Positions 1-11,525 of a stretch of 64,000 nt of DNA are shown one piece after another (within the stretch, counting starts at the first letter, position 1; every line of letters starts with the position of its first letter). Source of the DNA: Diplosphaera chodatii (lineage: Eukaryota; Chlorophyta; Trebouxiophyceae; Prasiolales; Stichococcaceae); the NCBI GenBank assembly GCA_032358165.1, contig JAALGY010000054.1, positions 372,001-436,000 of the forward strand, in the 5' to 3' direction. Made by a program: the position numbers and the translations under genes. Below the pieces are notes generated by a model. It made no database searches and had not been told where the DNA came from. It was given only the letters and a program-made list of their open reading frames with translations.

Positions 1-148
1 CAACGGCTGCTGCACATGATCCAGGCAAGTTGAGGTGCTGTGCAACACTGGCAACAGGTTGATCAGTGGGCTCTTGGACACAGCACGCCACTCTGGAAGG
101 GCCACAACGCTGAGGGCCTTCGGGCCAGAGTGCTAACATCTCGCAGTC

Positions 149-3100
149 ATGGTACGGCACGCCTTCCTTGCGCATATGCCTGCAACCTTTGAGCCTGGCT
201 GTAATGCAGCTGTGCTGACGATCTGTTGCTGCTCTTTCTGCAGCCTCTTCGGCTGGACGTCAAGGTGACTGCGAGCGACGCAGAGCTGTTCTGCATCCAT
301 CTCGGTGATTGCAGGGTTGCCAGTGCGATGTACAACATCAGGGACCTTGTGGTTGAATGCCGCACATTGTGCTGCTGCAGAGGCATTTCTTCCAGCGCAC
401 CGATCGGGTCAAGGGAGTCGACATCCATCCCACAGAGCCCTGGTGAGTGCGCAGCAGAGACTACGCTTGATGACAGCATGGATGCAGTATGCCTGCCTTC
501 ATGGCATGTCGTACCTGAAGGCAGCGTGATGCAAAACATATGCTGGCTGTGCAGGCTGCTTGCGAACTTGTACAGCGGGAATGTATACATCTGGAACTAC
601 AATGACCAGGTAGGCATGTGTTGTGGCATATACTGTCATGATGTGGCCTGAGCAAGCAGCAATACATAGCGCGCCGTACATGGTGTGCTGAGCGCCCATG
701 TGGTGCTGCAGACGGTCGTCAAGTCCTTCGAGGTCACAGAGCTGCCAGGTGCTGACTCTCTCGGCATCACGCCGTTTTATGTTGATCGCAGTCCAGCTGC
801 AGAATGAGGCGCATGGCATGATGTCGTCAGGTCTGTGCACACACACTACCGATGGAAGTTCAAGTCGAAGACACAGCATTGTCCTGCACCTGCAGTGCGA
901 ACGGCGAAGTTCGTGGCGCGTAAGCAGTGGGTGGTGGCAGGCGCTGACGATATGTTCATCCGTGTGTATAACCACAACACGATGGAGAAGATCAAGTCCT
1001 TTGAGGCGCATACAGACTACATCAGGTGCTCAGCGGTGATGACATGTGTGGGCGTGCAGCAGCTGCCATACCCGAAGAGAGCCATACCTAGCATTCTTTG
1101 AGGTGTCAAATGCGAGAGTTGCAAGGGACTCAAAAAGTTGCACGTGCTCCCACAGATCAATTGCGGTTCACCCGGTGCTGCCATACATCCTGTCGTCCTC
1201 TGACGACATGCTGATCAAGCTCTGGGACTGGGACAAGGTGAGCGGCATCTGTCTGCGTGTGCAATGAGTGCACAGCTTCGTGCCCAGGTTTCCTATCGCC
1301 TGCCATGTGATCCCAGGATTGATGAGCAGGTTTGTTGGTGCTTGCTGCAGGGGTGGGCGTGCACACAGATCTTCGAGGGGCACTCTCACTATGTCATGCA
1401 ATGCGTATTCAACCCAAAGGACACCAACACCTTTGCCAGCGCCTCATTGGATCGCACAGTCAAGGTCCGAGTGGCATCACACACGCTCACTCCTGCTTAT
1501 CTGTACCGTGCCGAAGACTGGCAACAAACATCTGATTCTGTCTCTCGCATCCTCAGGTATGGAGTCTGGGGCAGCCCACCCCTAACTTCACGCTGGAGGG
1601 GCACGAGAAGGGCGTCAACGCCGTAGACTACTTTGTCGGCGGTACGCTCTCGTGCTGCCTGCTCCTGTAGTACTGTCAAGCTGGTTGCCATGTACCACCA
1701 CTGTGGACGCGCGCCGTCACACCGCCAAACACTTGCCACTCAGCCACCTGCTGTCGTCCACCAGGCGACCGTCCGTTCCTCATATCTGGCGCCGACGACC
1801 GCGTGGCCAAGGTCTGGGACTACCAGACCAAGGCGTGCGTGCAGACGCTGGAGGGGCATGCACACAATGTGTCAGCTGTCATGTTCCACCCGGAGCTGCC
1901 GGTGAGTCCCGTTCATGCGCAATGTGGGCGCATTGAGCGAGGGCTTGTCGCGCGACTGGACCCAGCACGAGACCACATCTGGCAGCTTGCAGAGCTCCTC
2001 AGAGGTGGTAAGGTGACCGGGCTGTGCCTGCTGCAGGTGATCCTGACGGGCGGCGAGGACGGCTCGGTGCGGATCTGGCACTCGACCACCTACCGGCTGG
2101 AGAACACCCTGAACTACGGCATGGAGCGCGTGTGGGCGCTGGCCTACGTCAAGGGCTCCAACTCGTGAGTAAACTCCTCCTGGGTGGTGCACATTCATGG
2201 CACACGTGCATTCCTGATCAACTGGCACCTAGCGGTGGTCTCCTCAACACTACATGACCTGATAGCAGGGTAGCTCACTCCTGACTTCAGTTGAGGGACC
2301 ACAGCGCTCATGCACTGCTGTCAGTGACGGGGCCTTTGAACTGATATTGGTCGTAATCGCCTCAGGGTGGCCATGGGCTTTGACGAGGGCGCGGTCATGA
2401 TCAAGATTGGGCGCGAGGAGCCGGTCGCCAGCATGGACGCCGCTGGCAAGATCATCTGGGCGCGTCACAACGACATCCAGACCGTCAACATCAAGGCGCT
2501 GGGCGCAGATGCCGAGGAGGTGCGCCGAATAACACAAAAGCTTGCCGTGCTGTTGGACGGAACCGTTTCCGCTTCTGAGGTCCTTCAGTCCACTTGTGTA
2601 CTCATGGTTGACATACAGGTTCTTCACAATCCATTGCATTTGCAGGTGGATGGAGAGCGGCTGCCGCTTGCAGCCAAGGACCTGGGCAGCTGCGACCTGT
2701 ACCCGCAGACGCTGGTGCACAACCCGAATGGGCGCTTCGTCACCGTGTGCGGCGACGGCGAGTTCATCATCTACACCGCCCTCGCGTGGCGTAACAAGGC
2801 CTTCGGCCCAGCGGAGGAATTTGTCTGGGGCGAGGACTCGTCAGTCTATGCTACACGGTGTGCTGCCTGCTGCAACCTCAGCGCCCAGTGATCCCATCTC
2901 ACTGGGATTGTCTGCTTGGCGATGCTGACTCAGAAACACCAGGTTGCAGCAAAGCTCGTCACGATGATGTGCAGCATCTGCATTGGGCAGACCCCCCATA
3001 AGTATGGGCAACAAGACAGAAGTGCAAGGTTCTCCAGATTTGAGCAGGGATGTAGCGCCTGAGCCTGCCTTCCGATGCTCTGTGGTGCAGGGAGGGCAGC

Positions 3101-6100
3101 ACGCAGGTGAAGATCTTCAAGAACTTCAAGGAGGTGGCGCAGGTGCGGCCCGGCTTCAGCATCGAGGCCATCTACGGCGGAGCGCTGCTCGGCATCGCTG
3201 GCGCCGACTTCATCGCCTTCCATGACTGGACCACTGCCACAGTGAGGATCATGATGTTGACCGCCTGCATGGCAATCCAGGAGAGCCATTCCCAACTTGG
3301 TAATTAGAAGCAGCTGCTGCCCTGGGAGCATAGCACTCGATGGCAGGGCACTGCCACGCTGCAGTGACATTCATCCGCTCATGTGCTGTCATGTGATGCA
3401 GATCGTCAGGCGCATCGATGTGGCCGTGCGCAACGTCAAGTGGTCCGACAACGGCGACCTGGTGGCCATTCTCAGCGAGGCGTGCTTCTATGTGCTGTCG
3501 CACGACCGCGAGGTATGTGCGAGTAAATTCACCTCACTCATGTGTGCTGTTGTCAGACTACTCCGACAATGCCCGTCTGGCCGATCATCGTGCATGTGCA
3601 TGAGCATGTGAGGCATCATATTCCCAGCTTCACTCATGTTGTGGACCGGGTGCAGGTGGTGGCGGCGGCACTGGAGGCTGGTGTACAGCCTGACGAGGAT
3701 GGCATCGAGGACTCCTTTGAACTTCTGAACGAGATTGCGGAGCACGCACGCGGCGGTGAGGACAATCTTCATATTACTTGCACTGGCCTGCTGCCATGTC
3801 CTCTCTGCTGCATCGAGCCTGCAGATACAGTATCCTTCAACCGAGCGATGTCTCTACTGCATGTGACACAGCTGTGGTTTGAGCGGAGCGCTTGTCCTGA
3901 TGCTCAAGCGTCATGAGACTGTACAACAGGCGTATATTGCGCGCCTTGTACCGCTCATCTGCTGCTTGTCCTACGCCGCAGGCCTGTGGGTTGGTGACTG
4001 CTTCATCTACAACAACAGCGCATGGCGCCTGTGCTACTGCGTCGGCAGCGAGGTGTGCTGCTGTGAAGACATTGCCGCTAGCTGTTTATGGTGTATGCAC
4101 CCTGTTGCTTGCATAGCAGCCAGTGGGTTCAGTAGCAAATCTGTTGCTGCACATTGGCAAGCCAGCCCTTGTGCGCCGGAATCATCGTGCTGTGCACTCT
4201 GTCGCAAGCTCTGCCATTGCCAACTGTCATCAGGTGACGACCATGGCGCACCTGGATAGACCGATGTACCTGCTGGGCTATCTGGCCGGCACCTCCCGCG
4301 TGTACCTCATCGACAAGGAGTTTGGCATCGTGTCCTACACGCTGCTGCTGTCGCTCATCGAATACAAGACGCTGATCATGCGCGGTGATGAGGAGGCTGC
4401 CGCGGCCATCCTGCCCACCATCCCGAAGGTTTGCCCCCTTGTGTGCCCCACAGCCCTATTGAGCTGCTGTGGTCTCGCTGCATCTGATGAGCGCCCCGTA
4501 AGACTGACGCTGCTGTTCACCACCACCCACAGGAGCAGCTGAATAACGTGGCCAAGTTCCTGGAGGCGCGCGGCCTGCCCGAGCAGGCGCTCGCGGTCGC
4601 CACCGATCCCGACTACCGCTTCGAGCTTGCGGTGCGCACCCTACCCTACCAATGTGCAGCACCTGATCTGTGCCGAACAGGAGTTGGCCACTGCAGACAT
4701 GCCACATACGAAGGGCCAAACTGCTCCACACAAACACTATATACAAAGGCCGTGTTCGGCGGCTTGCCGTGCCACCCTGGGTCGAGAGGCGTTTCAGCTG
4801 CTCGGTCGCTCAATCCTGGCCGGCGTGCAACCTGCAGGTGCAACTGGGTGAGCTGGAGGTGGCACTGGAGATCGCCACCGCATCGGCCGGCACCGAGGCC
4901 AAGTGGAAGCAGCTGGGCGAGCTGGCGATGTCCTCCGGCCGCCTGGATGTGCGCACCTCAATCTTCTTGTCATTGTCCCGTCTGAAAGCCGCTCGAGTGC
5001 TCCTACACTGGAACAGTCCCCCTGCATCAACAGCTGCAATGCCCTTGGTATGCTTGCTTTCCAACGACATAGGTCCTCGCGGGATACGTGCCATTGCAGG
5101 CTTATCACCCTGCCCTGCGCAGCCCTGCATTCCCTGCAGATGCGGTCTGATATGGACTGCACTTCGCACGGACAGGTGGCTGAGCAGTGCCTCAACAACG
5201 CCAGCGACCTGTCGGGGCTGCTGCTGCTGACGTCGGCGCGCGGCGACGTCACCGGGCTGCGCAAGCTGATCGAGTCCGCCGAGGCGGCTGGCCGCCTGAA
5301 CGTGGCCTTCGTCGCGCGCTTCCTGCTGGGCGACCTCGCAGAGTGCGCAGCTGTTGCCGCTGACGGTCCACGCAACCTGAGGACCCAGAGCCCGAAGCAG
5401 CGGCTCCTGTTTGTGTTTGCACAATGCTGTGGAGGCTGACGGTCGCTGGCTGCTGGCTGGGGCATGTGACGCAGGAAGCAACCTTTCTGATCACCCGCGC
5501 AGGTGTGTGGACCTGCTGGTGTCTGCGGGGCGTGTGCCGGAAGCTGCCTTCTTCACACGCACCTACCTGCCATCACGCATCACTGAGGTGCGACTGCTTC
5601 GGGATAATTGACGTTCCAATAACGCTACAACCATTGCCTCACGATCATACACTGCCTTGCCTTGTGCACCTGCTGCATTACTTGGCAGATCCTCTTTATG
5701 ACTCAGCAGATCTTACAGACGCGGCAAATTTCACAACCAACGCACCACCTGCGCATGTGAGCAGGTGGTGCAGCTCTGGCGGGACGACCTGCGTAAGATC
5801 AACCCCAAGGCGGCGGAGGCGCTGGCGGACCCCTCCCAGTACGCCAACCTGTTCCCCAACATGGCGGAGGCCCTGCAGGCCGAGGAGCTGCAGGTGGGCG
5901 CACCCGAGCCTGCTCCGCTTGAGCTGGACAACACCAGCAGCAACGCTGCCCTGCCTGTACAGAAGCCCATGGTCGAACATCAATGTCGTCCTCAGCCCAT
6001 AGGTCCTGCTGGCTACAGCAAACCATCTAGCGGATGCCAGCTCTGAATGCTCGCAAGGGCTGCTGTGCGCTGCAGCATGTTAGTGAGCTTTGATGAGCGT

Positions 6101-6999
6101 TGAGCTGGCCCCGCGTGCTGAACGTGGCCCCGTCTGCTCCGCAGGCGCAGCGGCTGGCCAAGCGGCCGCCGGCCAGCGAGTACCCGCAGCACACGGGCCA
6201 GATGGCGGAGGACCTGGTCGCGGCCGTGCAGTCGCTCGGGCTGCACGACGGCGAGGAGGCCCACCCTGCAGCGCCGGCCGAGGGCGGCGACATCCCTGCC
6301 GGCGCGCAGAACGGCGGCTACGATGACAGCTCATACCTGGAGTCCGGCGCCGAGGCCGAGGGCGGGTGAGATCCGATCCGAATCCGCGATAGTGCTCTCG
6401 TGCAGAGTAGCTGAGCACGTGCATGTTGCAGCTGACGAGCATGCTGCAGCTGCTTGTGGCTGCTGCCTCATGCGAGTCGCACTTGTCAGGGGGACGAATG
6501 CGTTGATCGCAGCCACGCACCCTCGTGTGGCTAGGATGATGTGTGCGTGCCTCCTGACAAGGCGACTTTCCGGGCTTGCCTGCATGTTCCCAGGAAATTC
6601 TGCGGCATCTGCCATCCCAAGACATCTGCCAAGAGCATGCTGACCCAGAGCCCAGCCCGCCGCAAACTGCACCCCTTGACTGCGTCCACTCTGCCCTGCT
6701 GCTCGTCACAGCCACCCGACTCTGGCTGCAGGTATGAGGAGGATGGCGAGGAGGACGCCGCCCCCGAGCCCAGCCCGGCGCTGCACGAGAGCAACCCGCC
6801 GCCCGGCACCGCGGCGCACCCCGCGGACCCCAGCAGCACCGCCGCCGGCGCCGCCGCCACCGAGGAGGAGGAGTACTACGAGGACGAAGGCGTGGGCGAG
6901 GAGTATGGCGAGGAGGAGCTTGGAGACGAGGACATCGGAGACATCGATGACGACTGGGGCCTGGATGGCGCCGAGGCGGATGACGAGGCGACCGCCTGA
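149..6999 (+). CDS. COPB2: Coatomer subunit beta' (beta'-COP)
   Basis: Subunit of the COPI coat, which carries retrograde Golgi-to-ER vesicles; it binds dilysine cargo signals. Twenty-five exons keep phase and give 975 residues: 149-151, 244-264, 381-442, 555-609, 712-748, 896-1025, 1156-1237, 1351-1464, 1557-1641, 1765-1901, 2037-2164, 2366-2519, 2646-2857, 3091-3241, 3402-3512, 3656-3755, 3982-4052, 4234-4428, 4533-4631, 4838-4948, 5176-5342, 5503-5587, 5765-5893, 6145-6365, 6732-6999. The N-terminus MPLRLDVK and block [12 protein letters not shown] are family signatures. WD40 repeats fill about 1-300 (for example [22 protein letters not shown]), a second propeller about 320-600, an alpha-solenoid about 617-830 ([20 protein letters not shown]), then an acidic Glu/Asp tail. 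Length fits the family (about 900-950), with a longer tail. The start codon sits alone in exon 1; it was chosen because the next exon begins exactly with the conserved PLRLD. Confidence 0.96.
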
Positions 7000-8094
7000 T
7001 GGTTTGCAGAACACCCTCAAGACCCTAGCAGGGCCCATGCACCTGAGTTTGACTCCTGGCAGCAGCGGCATTTGTGGGGCGCGCAGCATGTGCACAGATG
7101 ACGTACAGGCAGGTGCATGCCCGTCAGGCACATGGACAACGTTGCTATCCAGCGCCAATGTTGATGCCTGGGGTTCTAAATGATGACTGCGCAAAGCTTG
7201 ATGCGAATGCATCTTCTACCCCAGCTGTCTCACACCAAGAGTCATGGCAAACCACTGGCTTACAAACTGGGGAATCATCACATGGCAAGCAAATTGCAGC
7301 ACCACCGGATCAGACACACAAACAATGCATGTAAAAATGTGTGCCACCGGGCAGGAGCGCCCCAAGCCAGATCAAGCGAAAGGTTGCTGCAGAGCAGGCA
7401 AAACTGACAAGGGCAGCTGATGTGTACACCCCTTGCTCCCTGTCGAACACACGAAACTGCAACTGGATGTGCTCACATGCTGCGCCACTTGCGATGTGCC
7501 AAAAATCTGTATGATGTGCATGTTGCACCAGCTCAGCTGGGGCCACATGAACCTCTCGCCCACCACGTTGATCCAGTGTCCGTGCTAGCTCCACAGATTC
7601 CTACTTGCAGACTTGCTGGGCAGGGCACCTCTGGCTCGTAAGGCCTGTGGCTGACTGACACCGACTGCTGAACTGACGTGTTGCGCACACGTCGCGCCAA
7701 GCGCTCACGTCGTGTTGCATTGCGTTTTGAGAGACCGTGCGTGAGCACGGTTGCCAGTGCTGCCCCAGGGGTGATGACGCTGGGGCTGTCAGCGCAACCA
7801 CGCCATCAGCATGGCGCTAGCACTATACTGAGCTGCCGCCGGCTGTGCCCAGGGCACGCGAGAGTGCGCCCGGCGTGGCCATGGGCGGAGGCGGCGACTC
7901 GAAGGCCGACTCGCGAATGGGGTCCATCGTCTCTGCACGCAGGAGTAGGGCGCCTCACTAGGCAGCACGTCAGCTTCAATACATCAGCTATTGTGCAGAG
8001 GCATCACAGGTAGAGGCGAAGCCATCGCCGTCGACCCCGCAGCCGATGCAGGCTCAACCCACACCGCAGCTACGATGACATCTCGCATTCCATT
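7000..8094. other. Convergent 3' intergenic region
   Basis: Lies between the stops of beta'-COP (+) and the S40-like gene (-). It should hold both 3' UTRs. I see no conserved coding frame, RNA gene or repeat. A TTACA (TGTAA on the minus strand) at 7260-7264 could end the minus-strand gene, in which case the two transcripts would overlap. Confidence 0.6.
7330..7334 (+). terminator. Candidate polyadenylation signal TGTAA for the beta'-COP gene
   Basis: TGTAA, the usual chlorophyte poly(A) signal, lies about 330 bases past the stop codon on the same strand. It is a five-base motif, so position and strand are the only support. Confidence 0.45.
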
Positions 8095-9974
8095 TCATGG
8101 AATGTAGCTCATACTTCTGCCCACAATTGGCGCAGGGTGAGACAGGGGGGCTGCACAGGGCGCACCCAGGAAGGCGGCGCCCTGGGAGCCCTCCAGGAAC
8201 CCCGTGCGACGCAGGATGGCATTGCGGTTGACCAGGCGCTCGCGCTTCAGGCTGGCCGCCGGCGAGGTGCCCTGCGGCAGATCAGGCACCCCCAGCTCAG
8301 CACAGCTGCACAACCCAGCAGAACTCCGCTGCCTCGCAAAAACACCCAGACTGCTGCCGGCAAGGCAAGAGCTCAGACTTGTGCACTCGAACTTGCGCAC
8401 GCCTCACTGGGCGAGCTCATCTGGCGTCGCCCATGCATAGCAGGCCTGGACGAATGCAACCTAGCTCATGAACCCGTCAGCGTGTCACGCTCGCACCGGC
8501 TGCACCTGCACCGAGTTGGAGGCGTCCAGCGCGCCCGAGCGAACCGACTCCAGCATGTGCGGCGGCACAAAGGTGGCGGCGTGGATGCCGCCGGGCTCCT
8601 CGGGCGAGTCGGGCGTGGAGTCCCGCTCCTCCCGCAGCCCCATGGGGATGGCAATCGGCACCGATGTGCCCTGCAGACGGCAACAGGCCCCTCGTGTATG
8701 ACCTGGAGTTGATGGAGGCTCGCCACAAGCTGGTACTGCCACAAGTTGGTACTGCACATGTGTGCGGAGTGGCAGGTGTTGCAGAACACTAGGAATCTTC
8801 ATGGGCAAAGGCCATCAGCCGCATGTGCAGCGGGCAGGCGCACCAGCTTCGAGGCCGCCGAGTCCATGGCCAGCTTCTTGCGGGAGGAGGGCATGGGGGA
8901 GGTGATGGACACCGCGCGCCGGGGCCGCGCCGGCGTGGCGGCAAAGGCGGGTATGAGCCCCTCTGCACGCCCGCCGCCGCCGCCGCTGCCGGGGGCGTCG
9001 CGCGGCCCGCTGCCCGCGCTGCCGGGCGTGCCCAGGGCGCTGGGGGTGCGGGCGCCCGCGGGCGACACCGAAGCCGCTCCTGCAGGCCGAGTTTGCGCTC
9101 TTGATATGCTGCATATGTCGTGATCATTCAGCAGGTAGAGCTGCAACCCGTGTGATCAGACTGCCCAACCAGCCACGGCAGCAAATGTCACAGCAGGAGT
9201 TTCAGCTGCCGTGGCAGTGCAGTGGTAGCAGCTCGCTTGCGGTGAAGCAAGCGTGCATACAGGAGAGGGCAACTTTCAACAGAGATCCGCCTGCCAGGCC
9301 GCCGGCGCTGCTGCTGCGGTGCAGCTCCGCCGCCTGCGCAAACTCGGTGCCGATGTCCTCGTCGGAGCTGTCAGAGCCGCTGTCGGCGGCGCCGCCGCCG
9401 CCGCCGCCGCCAGGCAGCCCCGGAGTGCTGCGGGCCGCGCTGCTAGGAGTGCCGACTTGCACGCCCGCCGCTGGGCGCTGCTGCTGCTGTGGCGTGAGCT
9501 GCGGCTCATCCTCGCCCTCTGAAGACATGTCGTCTGCCAAAACAGGTTCCTGTGCGCAGGGCGCATACATAGGTTTTGTGTCTGGAGGAGCGCTTCAGGC
9601 ACACAGAGTGGCTGCAGCTGGAGTGGGAGGCAGAGGCAGCATGTCGTCATTCCTGAAATGCATTGTCGGCAACCACTGACCTGGCCGTCAAACTCCTCTG
9701 GGAACAGCACATCCTCGGAGAGCTCCAGGTTGACGCTGCCCCCGGGCATCACGACTGCCGCCCCGAAGCTGGCCGCTGTCCAGGAAGGCAGCCTCGCTGC
9801 TGTCGCAATCGCTGCAGGGGTGGCGGGCGCGGCGGCGAGGCCCGGCGGCTGTTGCTTCAGCGGGGTGGAGCCGCCAGCGGCCTGTTCGGGCGACAGCGGC
9901 GGCAGCTGCGCGAAGGCCGAGTGCGTGCGAGCCTGCTGCGCTGCTGCCTGAGGGTGCAGCTGCGCAGCCCGCAT
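8095..9974 (-). CDS. S40 / senescence-regulator-like protein (probable)
   Basis: Five exons on the minus strand (9974-9681, 9549-9291, 9079-8844, 8670-8506, 8271-8095) keep phase and give 376 residues. The protein is mostly low-complexity Ser, Pro, Gly and Ala with an acidic stretch (SDSSDEDIGTEF). Two short blocks near the C-terminus stand out: FVPPHML at about 297-303 and LKRERLVNRNAILRRTGFLE at about 326-345. They occur in the order and form of the plant S40 family (VPPH..., then a basic LKGRDL-like segment ending in TGFL). S40 proteins are small nuclear plant proteins linked to senescence and stress; their biochemistry is unknown. The match rests on these motifs only. Intron 2 needs a GC donor (9290). 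The chosen ATG at 9974 may be internal: the frame stays open upstream through VWDVCRSALETRTP, so a 5' exon may be missing. Confidence 0.55.
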
Positions 9975-11525
9975 GCAGCGCACCGGGGTTCGGGTTTCCA
10001 GCGCCGAGCGGCACACGTCCCAGACAGACGTTGCAGGGGCTTCAGGTGTGTTGGACCCTCCCGATCAACCGGCAAGACCGCTGAGGTGCCTTTGCATACT
10101 TGGCGTCAGCCCACGTGACGTCGCGCGCGCTTGGATGGTTACGATGCAGCTTGTGTAGGGCTGCACGAGGTTCTGTATGCTCTAGCTGATCGCAAGCGCC
10201 ACGCCTGCGGGAGTCCTTGGGCGTCGGCGTGGTAGGAAGGCGTGCGAAGTAGAGGGATCACCCACTTGTGTGGTTGCAGCTGCAGCAGCTCTCCGTCCCT
10301 GCTGGCCCCGGCCCTCTCAATGATCTTATAATCACCTTTGTCGCAGCAGGTGCTGTGCAAACCTGAAGAATGTGGCGGCCCGCGGCGCGGCCCCCGAAGG
10401 TTTTGAGCATCAGAAACAAGGGAGCATAATCATGTTTGTCCCCCTCGCTGCTGCACTCGATTTTGCACATGCTGTGCCTGGCCTGCCTTCTTCAGCCAAG
10501 ACCATGTGTCGTTCGGTGTGTCTTACGACGATCGACAATGGGCGCTGTGTTGCATACGCAGGGTGTGGTGTGCGGGCCCCATCTGAACAACCGCGCCCCG
10601 CCCACCTGCTGTGATCATCGTTACAGCAGCTCGACCTGCAGTGAAACATCCATCCGTGTATCGAAACATGTGTTCTATCGTACAGTCCCAATTGTGACCG
10701 CGGGAGTATCAAGCCGCCATCCAGCCACTACAAGACTTGCGTGCTGCGCAATGGCTGCGGCGTACAGCACACGTAGACGCGATTCCGATCCATCGTGGCT
10801 CGTCAAAAGCCTCCCACATTGCAGATACCGTCGTGCATGACCCAGTTGGCATATCGAATGCCAATATGGCCACGAGCAGAATGGAGCCCACCCTCTGCAG
10901 ATGTTGCACACGAACTGCTGCCACTGTGAGCTCCGGGGCACCTGATACGAGCAGTCCGCAGTGCTAAGAGTGTGTATGACAAGGCGATATAGTTTTGTCA
11001 GCCCCGGGTGACCGTGCAGAGTCGAAGCGTCGAATCCGTCGCAGCCACAGACGTGCTGGGCTCAGGTGCAGCATGCGTGTGTACCACAGGGTCACGGCGC
11101 ACATTCTTTACGCACATTCGCATGACAATCTAGCGTCATCATAGTGATGTGAGCGAGGCTCAAACTGTCCCCTGCCGATGACGTGCCGGCTCCGCCGGTC
11201 AAACTAATCGCTGCTGACGTGACGCCAGCAGGTCAGCAGCTCGCACCGCCTGTGTGGCCATCTGCAAGGTCTCCTGCCTGCACAGTGATCCCTGTCATTC
11301 TGGCTTGACTGAAAGACAGTACACTGCCCTGATTCTGAGTTTGAAGCGCCCACGCTCTGTCCTCGGGGGCGCCCACATATCGCTACGAGGTGCAGGCCGG
11401 TCTGAAGGCCTTGCCATAAGCTGTAACCAACGTGAAACAATCCTGATCTTCATGTTGCCACTTCAAGCGAGCTCCCAGCCGGTGGAAGCGCTTGACAAGA
11501 TTGCGGGCTGAGTCGTGCGGGAGGG
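9975..11525. other. Divergent upstream region between S40-like and MscS-like genes
   Basis: About 1.55 kb between two genes transcribed away from each other. It should hold both promoters and 5' UTRs, and possibly an unrecognised first exon of the S40-like gene between 9975 and about 10060, where its frame stays open. No other coding region, RNA gene or repeat is supported; the short open frames here have no recognisable content. Confidence 0.5.

Noticed and set aside
4794..5481. Two overlapping minus-strand open frames of 223 codons
   Set aside because: They are antisense to beta'-COP exons whose sense translation is strongly conserved. Long antisense frames are expected in GC-rich coding DNA.
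10100..11500. Several short open frames as possible small genes in the S40/channel spacer
   Set aside because: None has a recognisable motif, consistent splice structure or favourable composition.
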